NCBI GenBank assembly: GCA_021813765.1
Contig: JAKAJM010000006.1
Location: forward strand, 1 to 63,089
DNA: 63,089 nt
DNA from: Nitrospirota bacterium
GTDB lineage: Bacteria; Nitrospirota; Thermodesulfovibrionia; Thermodesulfovibrionales; JdFR-88
Reading direction: 5' to 3'
Shown: positions 26,412 through 35,565 of the stretch, piece after piece
How the letters are laid out: the number at the start of each line of letters is the position of its first letter
Position numbering within the stretch: the stretch's first letter is position 1
The notes under the pieces: model-generated
What the model was told of the DNA's origin: nothing
Database searches by the model: none
Seen by the model: the letters and a program-made list of their open reading frames with translations, nothing else
Position numbers and translations under genes: made by a program

Positions 26412-26855
26412 AGCCCTGCCTGATCTGGTGAGCACCAACCAATAAGATGTCTGGAATCGAAACCTTCAATTTTTTCAGCATGAAGAGTCTCATAGTAAAT
26501 TTACGCCATGCAAGTATATATTCTTTGAAGGGGTCTTCGGGAAATCGTGTGGGTAAAAAATAAGGTTCAATCTCTGCAAAGTGGCTTGTATCAAGGGGTT
26601 GCGGCTTTCAAAGAGGGTGAGAAATTTGGCATGATTACCGGATGGGAAAAAATAGGCGTTTGCTGGACGAATATCGGTTCCCCGGATTTCGTCCGAAAGC
26701 CGATGTTCAGGTGTTATTTGGGGTGTCAATCCGCGAATGTCGCAAAAGTATAGCCACTGGTCGCCATCGATGCTGGATGCGATTGATGCAGTTGAAGGGA
26801 AGGGGATTGGCACAATTTTGTCACAATCAGGGGAAGTAGAAAAGGGGTCACTTTC
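26412..26855. other. Non-coding right end of the tRNA-bounded island
   Basis: No convincing gene. An integrase gene would be expected next to the tRNA, but the minus-strand frame at 26490-26885 starts within the tRNA-Glu gene and shows no integrase motif (no R-H-x-x-R...Y). Confidence 0.5.
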
Positions 26856-26922
26856 GTAACCCCCTGATTTTCTTGGCGTCCCCAATGGGATTCGAACCCA
26901 TGTTACCGCCTTGAAAGGGCGA
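26856..26922 (-). repeat. Right direct repeat within and beyond tRNA-Glu
   Basis: This is the 67-bp partner of 22417-22483. It covers the 3' half of the intact tRNA-Glu gene plus 18 bp past the encoded CCA. The copies are 4,439 bp apart. Confidence 0.85.
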
Positions 26923-26951
26923 TGTCCTAGGCCGGACTAGACGATGGGGAC
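26874..26951 (-). tRNA. tRNA-Glu (UUC)
   Basis: The 78-nt gene folds as a cloverleaf. The acceptor stem GTCCCCA pairs with TGGGGAC, the anticodon stem is CGCC/GGCG with loop CTTTCAA giving anticodon UUC, and the T-loop is GGTTCGAATCC. CCA is encoded (26874-26876). Its 3' half is duplicated at 22417-22483. Confidence 0.95.
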
Positions 26952-26977
26952 TTAAAAATGCTCCCTGAAAAACTAAG

Positions 26978-27050
26978 TGAGCCGCGAAGGATTCGAACCT
27001 TCGACCCACGCCTTAAAAGGGCGTTGCTCTACCAACTGAGCTAGCGGCCC
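26978..27050 (-). tRNA. tRNA-Lys (UUU)
   Basis: The 73-nt gene has acceptor GGGCCGC paired with GCGGCTC (one G-U), the D-arm AGCTCAGTTGGTAGAGC, anticodon stem ACGCC/GGCGT with loop CTTTTAA (anticodon UUU), and T-arm GGTTCGAATCC. CCA is not encoded. It lies 26 nt upstream of tRNA-Glu and may be cotranscribed. Confidence 0.95.
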
Positions 27051-27130
27051 ATTATTACCAAGACTATACCATAACCTCTGGACAGGGTTTTTGTCAATAA
27101 CCTGGAGGGGTTATTATGATATAATATCAG

Positions 27131-27541
27131 ATGAAAAAGATCGCTTTCCTTTGCACCGCGAACTCCTGCAGAAGCCAGATGGCAGAAGGTTTCGCAAGGC
27201 ATCTGGGGGCCGGGCGCGTCGAGGCGTGGAGCGCCGGACTGATAACCGCGGGGGTAAGCGAAACGGCCTCCGGGGTGATGAAGGAGGCCGGCGTGGACAT
27301 CTCCGGCCAGTGGTCCAAGACCATAGAGGAGATACCGATTGAGGAAATGGACCTGGTTGTTACCCTCTGCGAAAACGCCGGTCAGGCCTGCGTAAGCGTT
27401 CCGCACGGAGGAAGAAAGCTGCATGTCCCCGTGAAGGACCCCATGGGCGCGCAGGGCACGCCCGGGGAGATATCGGAGGAGTTCCGAAGGGCGAGGGACG
27501 AGATAAGGGCGCTCGTCAGCCGAATCCTGGAGGAGATGTAG
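27131..27541 (+). CDS. arsC: Arsenate reductase, low-molecular-weight phosphatase type
   Basis: The 136-residue product has the P-loop C8-x5-R14 (CTANSCRS) and an MAEGFARHL helix. The resolving cysteine pair lies in TLCENAGQAC and the general acid Asp in VKDPMG. This is the thioredoxin-coupled ArsC type, reducing arsenate to arsenite. No arsenite pump or ArsR gene is nearby, so a protein-tyrosine-phosphatase role remains possible. Confidence 0.85.
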   Translation: MKKIAFLCTANSCRSQMAEGFARHLGAGRVEAWSAGLITAGVSETASGVMKEAGVDISGQWSKTIEEIPIEEMDLVVTLCENAGQACVSVPHGGRKLHVPVKDPMGAQGTPGEISEEFRRARDEIRALVSRILEEM

Positions 27542-27583
27542 GGCCAAGGGCACCCTGGTCTGGATTTTTTCAAATAAAAATAA

Positions 27584-27613
27584 TTGAATTTTCTCTTGGT
27601 ATTGGGTTACAAT
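27584..27613 (+). promoter_or_regulatory. Sigma70-type promoter for rplU-rpmA
   Basis: TTGAAT (27584-27589) and TACAAT (27608-27613) are separated by 18 nt. GGGAGG follows at 27624-27629, 9 nt before the rplU start. Prediction from sequence. Confidence 0.5.
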
Positions 27614-27638
27614 AGCGGACTTGGGAGGTGTATTCATT

Positions 27639-27962
27639 ATGTATGCGATCATAGAGACGGGCGGAAAACAGTACAGGGTGGCCTCCGGCCAGACTATCTC
27701 GGTGGAGAAGCTTAACGCCGAGGCGGGCAAGGAGGTCGTGTTCGACAAGGTCTTGGCTGTGAAAGGCGACGAGAAGGACGCCCTTATAGGGGGGCCTTAT
27801 GTCGCGGGGGCCAGGGTTACGGCTGAGGTCATAGGAGATGGCAAAGCGGACAAGGTGCTCATCTTCAGACAGAAGGAGCGCAAAGGCATGCGGAGGCTCA
27901 GGGGCCACAGGCAGCCGTACACCAAGGTTAAAGTAAAAGAGATAGAGATCGGAGGCAAGTAA
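27639..27962 (+). CDS. rplU: 50S ribosomal protein L21
   Basis: The 107-residue product starts MYAIIETGGKQYRV, the universal L21 beginning, and ends with RRLRGHRQPYTKVKV. The upstream in-frame ATG 27621 is rejected because GGGAGG sits between it and this start. It binds 23S rRNA. It is followed 6 nt later by rpmA, the conserved order. Confidence 0.97.
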   Translation: MYAIIETGGKQYRVASGQTISVEKLNAEAGKEVVFDKVLAVKGDEKDALIGGPYVAGARVTAEVIGDGKADKVLIFRQKERKGMRRLRGHRQPYTKVKVKEIEIGGK

Positions 27963-27968
27963 TAAGCC

Positions 27969-28232
27969 ATGGCGCATAAAAAAGGAGTAGGAAGCAGCAG
28001 GAACGGCAGGGACAGCGAGTCAAAAAGGCTTGGCCTCAAGCGCTCCGGCGGCGAGGCCGTCAGGGCCGGCAACATACTGATAAGGCAGAGGGGGACGCAG
28101 TTTCATCCCGGCGCCAACGTCGGCATCGGGAGGGACCATACCCTTTTTGCAAAGGTGGACGGGGTAATGACCTTCGAGAGGAAAGACCGCACGAAGCTCC
28201 AGGTCAGCGTCTACCCGGTGGCTGCCAGTTAA
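27969..28232 (+). CDS. rpmA: 50S ribosomal protein L27
   Basis: The 87-residue product begins [20 protein letters not shown], typical of L27 without an N-terminal cleaved extension, and contains [28 protein letters not shown]. Its N-terminus reaches the peptidyl-transferase centre. A terminator follows. Confidence 0.97.
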   Translation: MAHKKGVGSSRNGRDSESKRLGLKRSGGEAVRAGNILIRQRGTQFHPGANVGIGRDHTLFAKVDGVMTFERKDRTKLQVSVYPVAAS

Positions 28233-28266
28233 AAAAATTTCCTGAAAGAAAAAGATAAAATAAAAG

Positions 28267-28300
28267 GCGGTTTCTTGTTGACATGAAACCGCTTTTTTAT
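28267..28300 (+). terminator. Rho-independent terminator after rpmA
   Basis: The stem GCGGTTTC (28267-28274) pairs with GAAACCGC (28285-28292) over a 10-nt loop and is followed by TTTTTTATTTTT. It separates the ribosomal pair from obgE. Confidence 0.85.
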
Positions 28301-28317
28301 TTTTGTCCAAAGGCCAT

Positions 28318-29358
28318 ATGAAATTCATAGATTATGTAAGGCTGCATATCAGGTCGGGCGACGGCGGGCCCGGGATGGTCAGCTTCAGGAGGGAAAAGTA
28401 CGTCCCCCGGGGAGGGCCTGACGGCGGAGACGGCGGAAGGGGCGGGCATATAATTTTCAAGGCCAGCGCCGAACTTGGCACCCTTCTGGACCTGAGATAC
28501 AAGCACAGCTACGCCGCCCAGAACGGCGAAAAGGGAATGAAAAAAAGGATGCACGGAAAAGACGGCGCGGACCTTGTCATCCGCGTGCCGGTCGGGACCG
28601 TGCTTACCGTCACCGGCACTGGCGAGGTCATCGCGGACCTGGACTCCGACGGCAAGGAGGTCATCGCGGCCGAAGGCGGAAAGGGCGGCCTTGGGAACCA
28701 GCATTTTGCCACATCCGTAAGGCAGGCCCCTAGATATGCGCAGCCGGGCCTGCCAGGCGTGGAAAGGGACGTGACGGTGGAGCTTAAGCTCCTGGCCGAC
28801 GCGGGGCTCATAGGCCTCCCCAATGCTGGCAAATCCACGCTGATATCGGTCATCTCATCCGCCAGGCCCAAGGTGGCGGATTATCCGTTCACCACGCTGG
28901 AGCCCGTCCTTGGCGTGGTAAAGCACGGGTTTTTCAGGAGCTTTGTGGTTGCGGACATCCCGGGGTTGATAGAGGGCGCCCACAAGGGGGTAGGGCTCGG
29001 CTTTCAGTTCCTGAGGCACGTGGAGCGCACCAAGGTGCTGCTCCATATGGTAGACGTCTCGGTGGCCGCAGCTGGCGACCCGGTGGAAAACCTGAAAAAA
29101 ATAAACAGGGAGCTTTCCCTCTACAGCGCGGAGCTCATGAAAAAGCCCATGGCGGTGGCCGCTACCAAGATAGATTCCGCCGACCCTGAAAAGCTTGAGG
29201 CCCTGAAGAGGCACTGCGAGGCCGCCGGGCTTGACTTCTTTGCGATCTCTGCCGTAAGAAAAACGGGGGTGGCAAAACTCCTGGATTACCTTGCCGGCAT
29301 GATAGAGAGGGCCGGTAAAAAAACGGCGGGGGCCGGGACGAAGGAGAACGGGGAATGA
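28318..29358 (+). CDS. obgE: GTPase ObgE/CgtA
   Basis: The 346-residue product has the glycine-rich Obg fold (about 1-158, FIDYVRLHIRSGDGGPGMVS) and the G domain with G1 GLPNAGKST, G2 PFTTLEP, G3 DIPGLIEGAH and G4 ATKIDSAD. It acts in ribosome assembly and stress control. ATG 28318 immediately precedes the conserved KFIDYV start; the upstream ATG 28303 is in the terminator T-run. It overlaps proB (ATGA). Confidence 0.96.
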   Translation: MKFIDYVRLHIRSGDGGPGMVSFRREKYVPRGGPDGGDGGRGGHIIFKASAELGTLLDLRYKHSYAAQNGEKGMKKRMHGKDGADLVIRVPVGTVLTVTGTGEVIADLDSDGKEVIAAEGGKGGLGNQHFATSVRQAPRYAQPGLPGVERDVTVELKLLADAGLIGLPNAGKSTLISVISSARPKVADYPFTTLEPVLGVVKHGFFRSFVVADIPGLIEGAHKGVGLGFQFLRHVERTKVLLHMVDVSVAAAGDPVENLKKINRELSLYSAELMKKPMAVAATKIDSADPEKLEALKRHCEAAGLDFFAISAVRKTGVAKLLDYLAGMIERAGKKTAGAGTKENGE

Positions 29359-30455
29359 GGCTCGTGGTGAAGATAGGCTCGAACATCCTCTCCGCGAAGG
29401 AGGGCGGCCTTGACGAGCTGAGGATGAGGTCCATAGCCGATGACGTCTCCCGCGTGATGGAGGCCGGCCATGAGGTGGCGGTTGTCTCCTCCGGGGCCGT
29501 TGCCGCAGGTGTGGGCAGGCTGGGGCTCAAGAGGAGGCCTTCGGACATAAGGCTTAAACAGGCGGCTGCCGCCGTCGGGCAGTCCCAGCTTATGTGGCTG
29601 TATGAGAAGGTATTCAGCAACAACGGGAAAAAAGTGGCACAGATACTGCTTACGAGGGACGTGTTTACCGACAGGGCTAGATACATAAATTCCAGAAATA
29701 CCATACTTACCCTGATAGGCCTTGGCGTGGTCCCCATAATTAACGAAAACGATACGGTGGCGATGGACGAGATACGTTTTGGGGATAACGACCAGCTTGC
29801 CGCCCTTGTGGCCTCCCTCCTTGGGGCCGACAGGCTCATGATACTCTCCGATGTAGACGGTCTTTATACCTCGGACCCGAGGCACAACCCCGAGGCAAGG
29901 CTGATACCTGAGGTGTCCGGGATAACAAAAGAGATGGAGAGGAGCGCGGGCGGCGCGGGAAGCAGCGTTGGCACCGGCGGCATGTATTCGAAGCTGCTTG
30001 CCGCGCGCATAGCCATGAGCGCCGGGATAAGCGTAAACATAATAAACGGCAGGAAAAGCGGTCTGCTCATGGATATTCTTAGCGGCAAAAAAACGCATGG
30101 CACACTTTTTCGCGCGGCTAGCGGGAAGCTGCCCGCCAGGAAGGGATGGATCGCCTACGGGCTCAAGGCAAAAGGCAGGCTGGTGCTGGACGGTGGGGCC
30201 GAGGAGGCAATAGTGTCGCGCGGGAAAAGCCTGCTTCCCTCCGGCATAACCAGGGTGGAGGGAGATTTTGACAGGGGAGACCCCGTTTATTGTGTTTCAT
30301 CATCGGGGCGGCGCATAGCAAAAGGGCTCTCGAACTATTCCGCTGCCGAGATAGAGAAGATAAAGGGCATGAAGACCTCGGAGATCAGGCAGGCCCTTGG
30401 CTACTGCTATTCCGATGAGGTCATACACAGGGACAATATGGCGGTCCTGGACTGA
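29355..30455 (+). CDS. proB: Glutamate 5-kinase with PUA domain
   Basis: The 366-residue product is an amino-acid kinase (VVKIGSNILS; AVVSSGAVAAGV; INENDTVAMDEIRFGDNDQLAALVA, read across about 135-160; VGTGGMYSKL) with a C-terminal PUA domain (about 275-360, KGRLVLDGGAEEAI). It phosphorylates glutamate in the first step of proline synthesis. It is coupled to obgE, a common pairing; proA is not in the window. Confidence 0.96.
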   Translation: MRLVVKIGSNILSAKEGGLDELRMRSIADDVSRVMEAGHEVAVVSSGAVAAGVGRLGLKRRPSDIRLKQAAAAVGQSQLMWLYEKVFSNNGKKVAQILLTRDVFTDRARYINSRNTILTLIGLGVVPIINENDTVAMDEIRFGDNDQLAALVASLLGADRLMILSDVDGLYTSDPRHNPEARLIPEVSGITKEMERSAGGAGSSVGTGGMYSKLLAARIAMSAGISVNIINGRKSGLLMDILSGKKTHGTLFRAASGKLPARKGWIAYGLKAKGRLVLDGGAEEAIVSRGKSLLPSGITRVEGDFDRGDPVYCVSSSGRRIAKGLSNYSAAEIEKIKGMKTSEIRQALGYCYSDEVIHRDNMAVLD

Positions 30456-30620
30456 AGATGGCGCCGGGACGCCTGTAAAAAAACAAAACCGCTCCTGTCT
30501 TTTTCAAAAAATTTCAGCAGATTCCCTCCTTTTTTGCCGCGGACGTGAAGGCGCGCGGACTAAAATAAATATGATAAAATGAACGCATTAAATTTTTTTT
30601 GTCTTTAGGAGAAAAGGACG

Positions 30621-32606
30621 ATGGCTGAAGAAGGGATGGGTAAGGGTTTCGATGTCCTGATGTCCGAAAACAGGACATTCCGGACCGCCCCCGCGCTGGG
30701 TGGGAAGGCGCACATAAAGAGCCTGGAAGAGTATAATGCCGTTTATAAGCGCTCCATGGAGGACCCGGATGGTTTTTGGGGCGAAATGGCCGAAAAACGG
30801 CTTTCATGGTTCAAAAAATGGGACAAGGTCCTGGACTATGATTTTGAAAAGCCTTACATAAAATGGTTTGCGGGCGGCAAGCTGAACGCAAGCTATAACT
30901 GCCTGGACAGGCATCTTTCCGGGCCTGGCAGGAACAAGGCGGCGCTTATCTGGGAGTCGGACGGGGGGGATTACAAAACCTACACCTATCAGCAGCTTGC
31001 CACCGAGGTCAACCGTTTTGCCAATGTGCTCAGGAAAAACGGCATCGGCAAGGGCGACCGGGTGACCATATACCTTCCGATGATACCCGAGCTGCCGGTT
31101 TCCATGCTCGCCTGCGCGCGGATAGGGGCCATTCACAGCGTGGTATTTGGCGGGTTTTCGGCCCAGTCCCTGAGGGACAGGATAAACGACTGCGGGGCGA
31201 AGCTGGTGATTACCGCGGACCACGGACTAAGGGGCGGCAGGATGGTGCCGCTCAAGTCCAACTGCGATAATGCCCTCCATGAATGCCCAACTGTGGAGAA
31301 AGTCGTCGTTGTGCGCAGAACGGGCGAGCCGGTGGACATGTCCGCCGGGCGGGACCTGTGGTGGGACGAGCAGATGAACGCCAGGGACATAGAGAACTAC
31401 TGTCCTCCGGAGCACATGGATGCCGAGGACCCGCTTTTTATTCTCTACACCTCGGGGTCCACTGGGAAGCCAAAAGGCGTCCTCCACACCACGGGAGGAT
31501 ATCTGCTTTACACCAACCTGACCTTCGAGTGGATATTCGACTGCCATCCGGATGACATTCACTTCTGCACGGCGGACATAGGCTGGGTGACCGGCCACAG
31601 CTACATCCTTTACGGTCCGCTTTCAGCCGGGGCCACCTCCCTTATGTTCGAGGGCATACCAAGCTACCCGGACCCTGGCAGGTTCTGGCAGATCATAGAC
31701 AAGCACAAGGTAAGCATATTCTATACCGCGCCAACCGCCATAAGGGCCCTGATGCGCGAGGGGGAAAAATGGTTCGAAGGCCATGACCTCTCCTCCTTGC
31801 GGGTGCTGGGGTCGGTGGGCGAGCCGATAAACCCAGAGGCCTGGATGTGGTATTTCACCAACGTGGGCAAGCAGAAGCTTCCCATTGTGGACACCTGGTG
31901 GCAGACCGAGACGGGAGGGATTCTGATAGCTCCGCTGCCGGGGGCCATGGCGCTTAAGCCCGGCTCCGCCAGCAGGCCCTTTCCGGGCGTATCCCCCGTT
32001 GTCCTTAACGAAAAGGGCGAGCAGGCAAAGGCGGACGAGGGCGGATATCTCTGCATTACAAGGCCATGGCCTGGAATGCTCCGGGGCACATACGGGGACC
32101 CGGAGAACAGGAGGATGAAGGAAGTCTATTTCAGCAAGTTCCGCGGAATGTATTTCTCCGGCGACGGCGCCAGGGTGGATGGCGACGGGGACTACTGGCT
32201 CATGGGCCGGGTGGACGACGTGATAAACGTGTCCGGCCACAGGATAGGGACAGCGGAGGTGGAATCCGCGCTCGTAAGCCACGAGGCGGTCGCCGAATCG
32301 GCTGTTGTGGGTTTCCCGCACGCCATAAAGGGCGAAGGCATTTACAGCTATGTGACCTTGAAGGAAGGACTTGTGCCCACTGACGACCTGAAGAAGAGCC
32401 TCATAGGCCATGTGCGAAGTGTGATCGGGCCGATAGCGGCGCCTGACAAGATGCAGTTTGCATCCGGCCTGCCAAAGACGAGGAGCGGCAAGATAATGAG
32501 GCGCATACTAAGAAAGATAGCCAGGGGCGACATCGAGGACCTCGGGGACACCTCCACGCTGGCTGACCCGTCGGTTGTGGACAGCCTTGTAAAAAACAGG
32601 CTATAG
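30621..32606 (+). CDS. acsA: Acetyl-CoA synthetase (AMP-forming)
   Basis: The 661-residue ANL-superfamily enzyme has the P-loop [46 protein letters not shown] and [18 protein letters not shown]. The catalytic Lys is in [10 protein letters not shown] near the C-terminus, which can be acetylated in relatives. It makes acetyl-CoA from acetate, ATP and CoA. AGGAGAAAAGG precedes the start. A possible -10 (GATAAAAT, near 30570) lies upstream. Confidence 0.96.
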   Translation: MAEEGMGKGFDVLMSENRTFRTAPALGGKAHIKSLEEYNAVYKRSMEDPDGFWGEMAEKRLSWFKKWDKVLDYDFEKPYIKWFAGGKLNASYNCLDRHLSGPGRNKAALIWESDGGDYKTYTYQQLATEVNRFANVLRKNGIGKGDRVTIYLPMIPELPVSMLACARIGAIHSVVFGGFSAQSLRDRINDCGAKLVITADHGLRGGRMVPLKSNCDNALHECPTVEKVVVVRRTGEPVDMSAGRDLWWDEQMNARDIENYCPPEHMDAEDPLFILYTSGSTGKPKGVLHTTGGYLLYTNLTFEWIFDCHPDDIHFCTADIGWVTGHSYILYGPLSAGATSLMFEGIPSYPDPGRFWQIIDKHKVSIFYTAPTAIRALMREGEKWFEGHDLSSLRVLGSVGEPINPEAWMWYFTNVGKQKLPIVDTWWQTETGGILIAPLPGAMALKPGSASRPFPGVSPVVLNEKGEQAKADEGGYLCITRPWPGMLRGTYGDPENRRMKEVYFSKFRGMYFSGDGARVDGDGDYWLMGRVDDVINVSGHRIGTAEVESALVSHEAVAESAVVGFPHAIKGEGIYSYVTLKEGLVPTDDLKKSLIGHVRSVIGPIAAPDKMQFASGLPKTRSGKIMRRILRKIARGDIEDLGDTSTLADPSVVDSLVKNRL

Positions 32607-33223
32607 GCGGAACGACTTTTCCCTTTTTATGGCTCTTCCGGATTCTGCGCAGGTGCACTTTTTAGTCATGACTGCATCTGCCTTTCGCAAGGTCGTCACG
32701 CCCCCAAAAGACACTGCTTTTTGGGGACCCCTTTGAAGGTTCCGGGCTTATATGGAATGTCCCGCTAAAGGGGTCTTCAGGGCTAAGCGGCCAACAGCCG
32801 CCGGATGCAGATATTTTTTGGGCATCCATCGGCTTTACTCCTTCCCGTAAGGGCCGGGCAGATGTATACCCCCCCCGGGAATCACGACGGCGAACCGCCG
32901 CAGGAAACCCGGAAGGGCCCTGTTAAACCTCTGACCGGAGATGGGCCGGAAGGAAAAGCCTGTTGATTTTCCCCAGCCGCTCCACCTCCACCGCGCTTCA
33001 TGTAACACCTTAAAAATTTATCTTTCCTATGAATTAAAGTTTTCCCGGACATGTACCGATACAAAAGTATTGTTTCATTTTTTAAATTTTGAATTATTAA
33101 ATTAGCTAAAAGTAAATTTATAAATTAATTGCTTTTAAAAAATTGACTGTTTAAAAAAATGGACAGGCAAAACCTGGTGCCATTGCGGAGCACCTTCAGA
33201 GCACGATGGCATTTTTCAGGGTG
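32607..33223. other. Long intergenic region between acsA and the chemotaxis mosaic
   Basis: No gene was recognised. A small hairpin CCCCAAAA/TTTTGGGG sits at 32702-32726. The last 150 bp (about 33005-33160) are strikingly AT-rich compared with the rest of the window. No chemotaxis-like fragment was found here. Confidence 0.45.
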
Positions 33224-33265
33224 GGCAGTCAATGGGAAAATGGCGGGAATGCAAAAAAAGATAAA
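33224..33265 (+). repeat. Displaced copy of the cheB 5' end
   Basis: These 42 bp match 34452-34493 at 41 positions: the ribosome-binding region and first five or six codons of cheB (ATGCAAAAAAAGATAAA). It is in the same orientation as cheB but 1,228 bp upstream, and after this point the sequence departs from cheB. Confidence 0.9.
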
Positions 33266-33266
33266 C

Positions 33267-33344
33267 CTCCGCCGTGGAGGCCATCTCCTCGGATGCCCCC
33301 GCGTTCTGCTGTATCACCTGGTCAAGCTGCTGTATGGCCTGGTT
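33267..33344 (-). pseudogene. Methyl-accepting chemotaxis protein fragment
   Basis: Twenty-six codons on the minus strand read NQAIQQLDQVIQQNAGASEE then MASTAE, the conserved C-terminal signalling-helix sequence of MCPs. Both ends stop abruptly: on one side against the cheB 5' copy, on the other against unrelated sequence. There is no start or complete gene. Confidence 0.8.
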
Positions 33345-33393
33345 TTCCGTTGCCACCCATTGCAAGGGCAAAACCCTCGGGCTTCGAAACGCC

Positions 33394-33510
33394 GCTCCAT
33401 GCGGCAAGCGTGGCCTTGCCGCCGCGGTCCTTCATCAGTTCAGGAAGCGCAACATCGGCAAGGAAATCAAAATGCTCCGGCTCCCTGAAAAAATCGGTCT
33501 TGTGTGTTGT
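33394..33510 (-). pseudogene. Inverted CheR N-terminal-domain fragment
   Basis: Thirty-nine codons on the minus strand read THKTDFFREPEHFDFLADVA, then LPELMKDRGGKATLAAWS. This is the junction of the CheR N-terminal domain and the start of its SAM-binding domain. The following codons (GVSKPEGFALAM) may be a damaged continuation. The matching C-terminal half is on the opposite strand at 33574-33954. Confidence 0.8.
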
Positions 33511-33569
33511 CCGAGGCCAGGAGGCGCAGGTTCTCACTTTCCAGGGTTCTCAGCGCGGTTTTGACGTTC
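33510..33569 (-). repeat. Inverted 60-bp copy of an internal cheD segment
   Basis: These 60 bp are the exact reverse complement of 34285-34344, which encode [19 protein letters not shown] of CheD. The perfect match implies a recent event or an assembly or amplification artefact. The copy joins the inverted CheR fragment directly. Confidence 0.92.
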
Positions 33570-33573
33570 GCCG

Positions 33574-33954
33574 GTGGCCAGGAATGCCATATATAAAGAA
33601 GACCAGGTCCTTACCGTCCCCGTTCACATGAGAAAGAAATATCTTTTAAGAAGCAGGGACAGGGCAAAAAGGCTCGTCCGCATTGCGCCCGGACTAAGAA
33701 AAAAGGTTTTCTTCAGCCATGTTAACCTGGCTGAGGACATGTTTGACGGCTTCCCGGACCAGGACATCATTTTCTGCAGGAACGTGCTTATCTATTTTAA
33801 CAGGGATGTCCAGAAGAAGCTTTTGCTCAGGCTCTGTGAAAAACTTGTTCCGGAAGGCTATCTGTTCATGGGGCATTCCGAGGCGATACACGGCTTTGGC
33901 CTGCCGCTGGCCAAGGCCGGGCCTTCGGTTTACAGGAAAACCCCAAAAGCCTGA
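33574..33954 (+). pseudogene. cheR: CheR methyltransferase, C-terminal half only
   Basis: About 126 codons cover the second half of chemotaxis methyltransferase CheR: ARNAIYKEDQVLTVP, HMRKKYLLR, and the catalytic-domain core DIIFCRNVLIYFNRDVQKKLL followed by GYLFMGHSEAI. CheR normally has about 270-290 residues and methylates MCP glutamates with S-adenosylmethionine; the N-terminal domain and SAM motif I are missing. Sequence identity is lost at about 33571, where the inverted mosaic begins. It is followed 1 nt later by cheD. Confidence 0.8.
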
Positions 33955-33955
33955 A

Positions 33956-34423
33956 ATGGGCGGCCTACCCAATATTTACCTTAAGGCCGGGGAGTTCATA
34001 ATGTCCTCCGGGCCGGCCTGCGTTCTGACTGTCCTTGGCTCGTGCGTTTCGGTTACCATGTTCAATGAGCGCCTTGGCGTCGGGGCGATATGCCACGCCC
34101 TTCTTCCCAGAAAGACCGGCGGGGGGGACGATTTCAAATACGTGGATTCCTCCATACTGCAAATGATCAAGGCCTTTGAAAGGCTCAAAATAAGCCGCCA
34201 GGAGATAGAGGTGAAACTCTTTGGCGGGGCGGACATGTTCCAGGCGGAGGCCGGGAATTATTGGCTCACATCAATAGGCCAGCAGAACGTCAAAACCGCG
34301 CTGAGAACCCTGGAAAGTGAGAACCTGCGCCTCCTGGCCTCGGATGTGGGCGGCAGGTCGGGCCGCAAGCTTTACTATTACATGCATGAGAACAGGGTGT
34401 TCATAAAACGGCTTAAAAAATGA
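33956..34423 (+). CDS. cheD: Chemotaxis receptor glutamine deamidase CheD
   Basis: The 155-residue product has the CheD pattern: [25 protein letters not shown] with the catalytic Cys, then ICHALLP with the His, and the conserved VKLFGGADM. It converts specific receptor glutamines to glutamate and interacts with CheC in many species. The ATG follows the cheR stop by one base. An internal 60-bp stretch is duplicated in inverse orientation at 33510-33569. Confidence 0.92.
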   Translation: MGGLPNIYLKAGEFIMSSGPACVLTVLGSCVSVTMFNERLGVGAICHALLPRKTGGGDDFKYVDSSILQMIKAFERLKISRQEIEVKLFGGADMFQAEAGNYWLTSIGQQNVKTALRTLESENLRLLASDVGGRSGRKLYYYMHENRVFIKRLKK

Positions 34424-34476
34424 AGATACAGCGAAAGGGCATACCCGGTGCGGCAGTCAATGGGAAAAGGGCGGGA

Positions 34477-35565
34477 ATGCAAAAAAAGATAAAGGTCCTG
34501 ATCGTTGACGATTCCGCGGTAGTGAGGCAGACGATGAATGAGATATTGTCCTCTGACCCCGGGATAGAGGTAATCGGCACCGCGGCCGATCCGTTCATCG
34601 CCGCGAAAAAGATCAATGAGAAGGTCCCGGACGTCCTGGTCCTCGATGTCGAGATGCCCCGGATGGACGGAATAACTTTTCTTCAGAAGATAATGGCCCA
34701 GCACCCGATACCGGTCGTAATCTGCTCAAGCCTAGCCGCGGAGAGGTCGGAGACGGCGCTGAAGGCGATGGAAAGCGGCGCGGTTGAGATCATCCACAAG
34801 CCTTATCTGGGGACAAAGCGGTTTTTCGAGGAGTCCAGGGTCCATCTGATAGATGCCGTCAAGGCGGCCTCGATGGCACGCACCATGCGGATGAGCCAGG
34901 GAATTTGCAGGCCGGAGCCAAAGCTGACGGCAGACGCCGTTTTGAGCAGGCCCGCAGCCTCCTCGATGCTTGAGACCACGGAGAGGATTGCTGCGATCGG
35001 CGCTTCCACGGGAGGGACGGAAGCCCTCAGGGTGCTGCTTGAGGCGATGCCCGCGGACTGCCCCGGCATCGCAATAGTGCAGCACATGCCGGAGCATTTT
35101 ACAGCCGCTTTTGCCAGACGCCTGAACGGCCTCTGCACGATAGAGGTAAAGGAGGCCGAGGACGGGGACGCCATATTAAGAGGGCGCGCCCTTATCGCGC
35201 CTGGCGGCAGGCATATGCTGATAAAAAGGAGCGGGGCCAGGTATTACGTGGAGGTCAGGAACGGCCCCCTGGTCTGCCGCCACCGGCCTTCGGTGGATGT
35301 GCTTTTCCGCTCGGCTGCGCGTTATGCCGGCCGGAACGCCATCGGGGTCATCATGACCGGAATGGGAGACGATGGCGCAAGGGGGCTTTTGGAGATGAAA
35401 GAGGCCGGAGCCGCGACTATCGCCCAGGATGAGAAATCCTCGGTGGTCTTCGGGATGCCTGGAGAGGCCGTAAAGATAGGGGCGGCGGACAAGGTGCTGC
35501 ACCTGGAGGCCATTGCGGAAAACCTGCTTTTGCTTGCAAAAAACGGCAGGCTCAATCAGTCCTGA
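34477..35565 (+). CDS. cheB: Chemotaxis protein-glutamate methylesterase CheB
   Basis: The 362-residue product has a receiver domain (Asp57 in [13 protein letters not shown]), a linker, and a CheB esterase domain with the catalytic triad: Ser in [12 protein letters not shown], His in IVQHMPEHF and Asp in [11 protein letters not shown]. It removes methyl groups from MCPs when phosphorylated. ATG 34477 starts directly at the receiver domain with GGGCGGGA before it. ATG 34420, overlapping the cheD stop, would add 19 residues. Confidence 0.94.
   Translation: MQKKIKVLIVDDSAVVRQTMNEILSSDPGIEVIGTAADPFIAAKKINEKVPDVLVLDVEMPRMDGITFLQKIMAQHPIPVVICSSLAAERSETALKAMESGAVEIIHKPYLGTKRFFEESRVHLIDAVKAASMARTMRMSQGICRPEPKLTADAVLSRPAASSMLETTERIAAIGASTGGTEALRVLLEAMPADCPGIAIVQHMPEHFTAAFARRLNGLCTIEVKEAEDGDAILRGRALIAPGGRHMLIKRSGARYYVEVRNGPLVCRHRPSVDVLFRSAARYAGRNAIGVIMTGMGDDGARGLLEMKEAGAATIAQDEKSSVVFGMPGEAVKIGAADKVLHLEAIAENLLLLAKNGRLNQS

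Noticed and set aside
26490-26885. 131-codon minus-strand frame at the position expected for an island integrase
   Set aside because: It begins inside the tRNA-Glu gene and has no tyrosine- or serine-recombinase motif.
29286-30098. 270-codon minus-strand frame across obgE/proB
   Set aside because: Antisense to two conserved genes; no domain of its own.
33206-33631. Plus-strand frames across the chemotaxis mosaic
   Set aside because: They are antisense to recognisable MCP and CheR fragments and contain no domain themselves.
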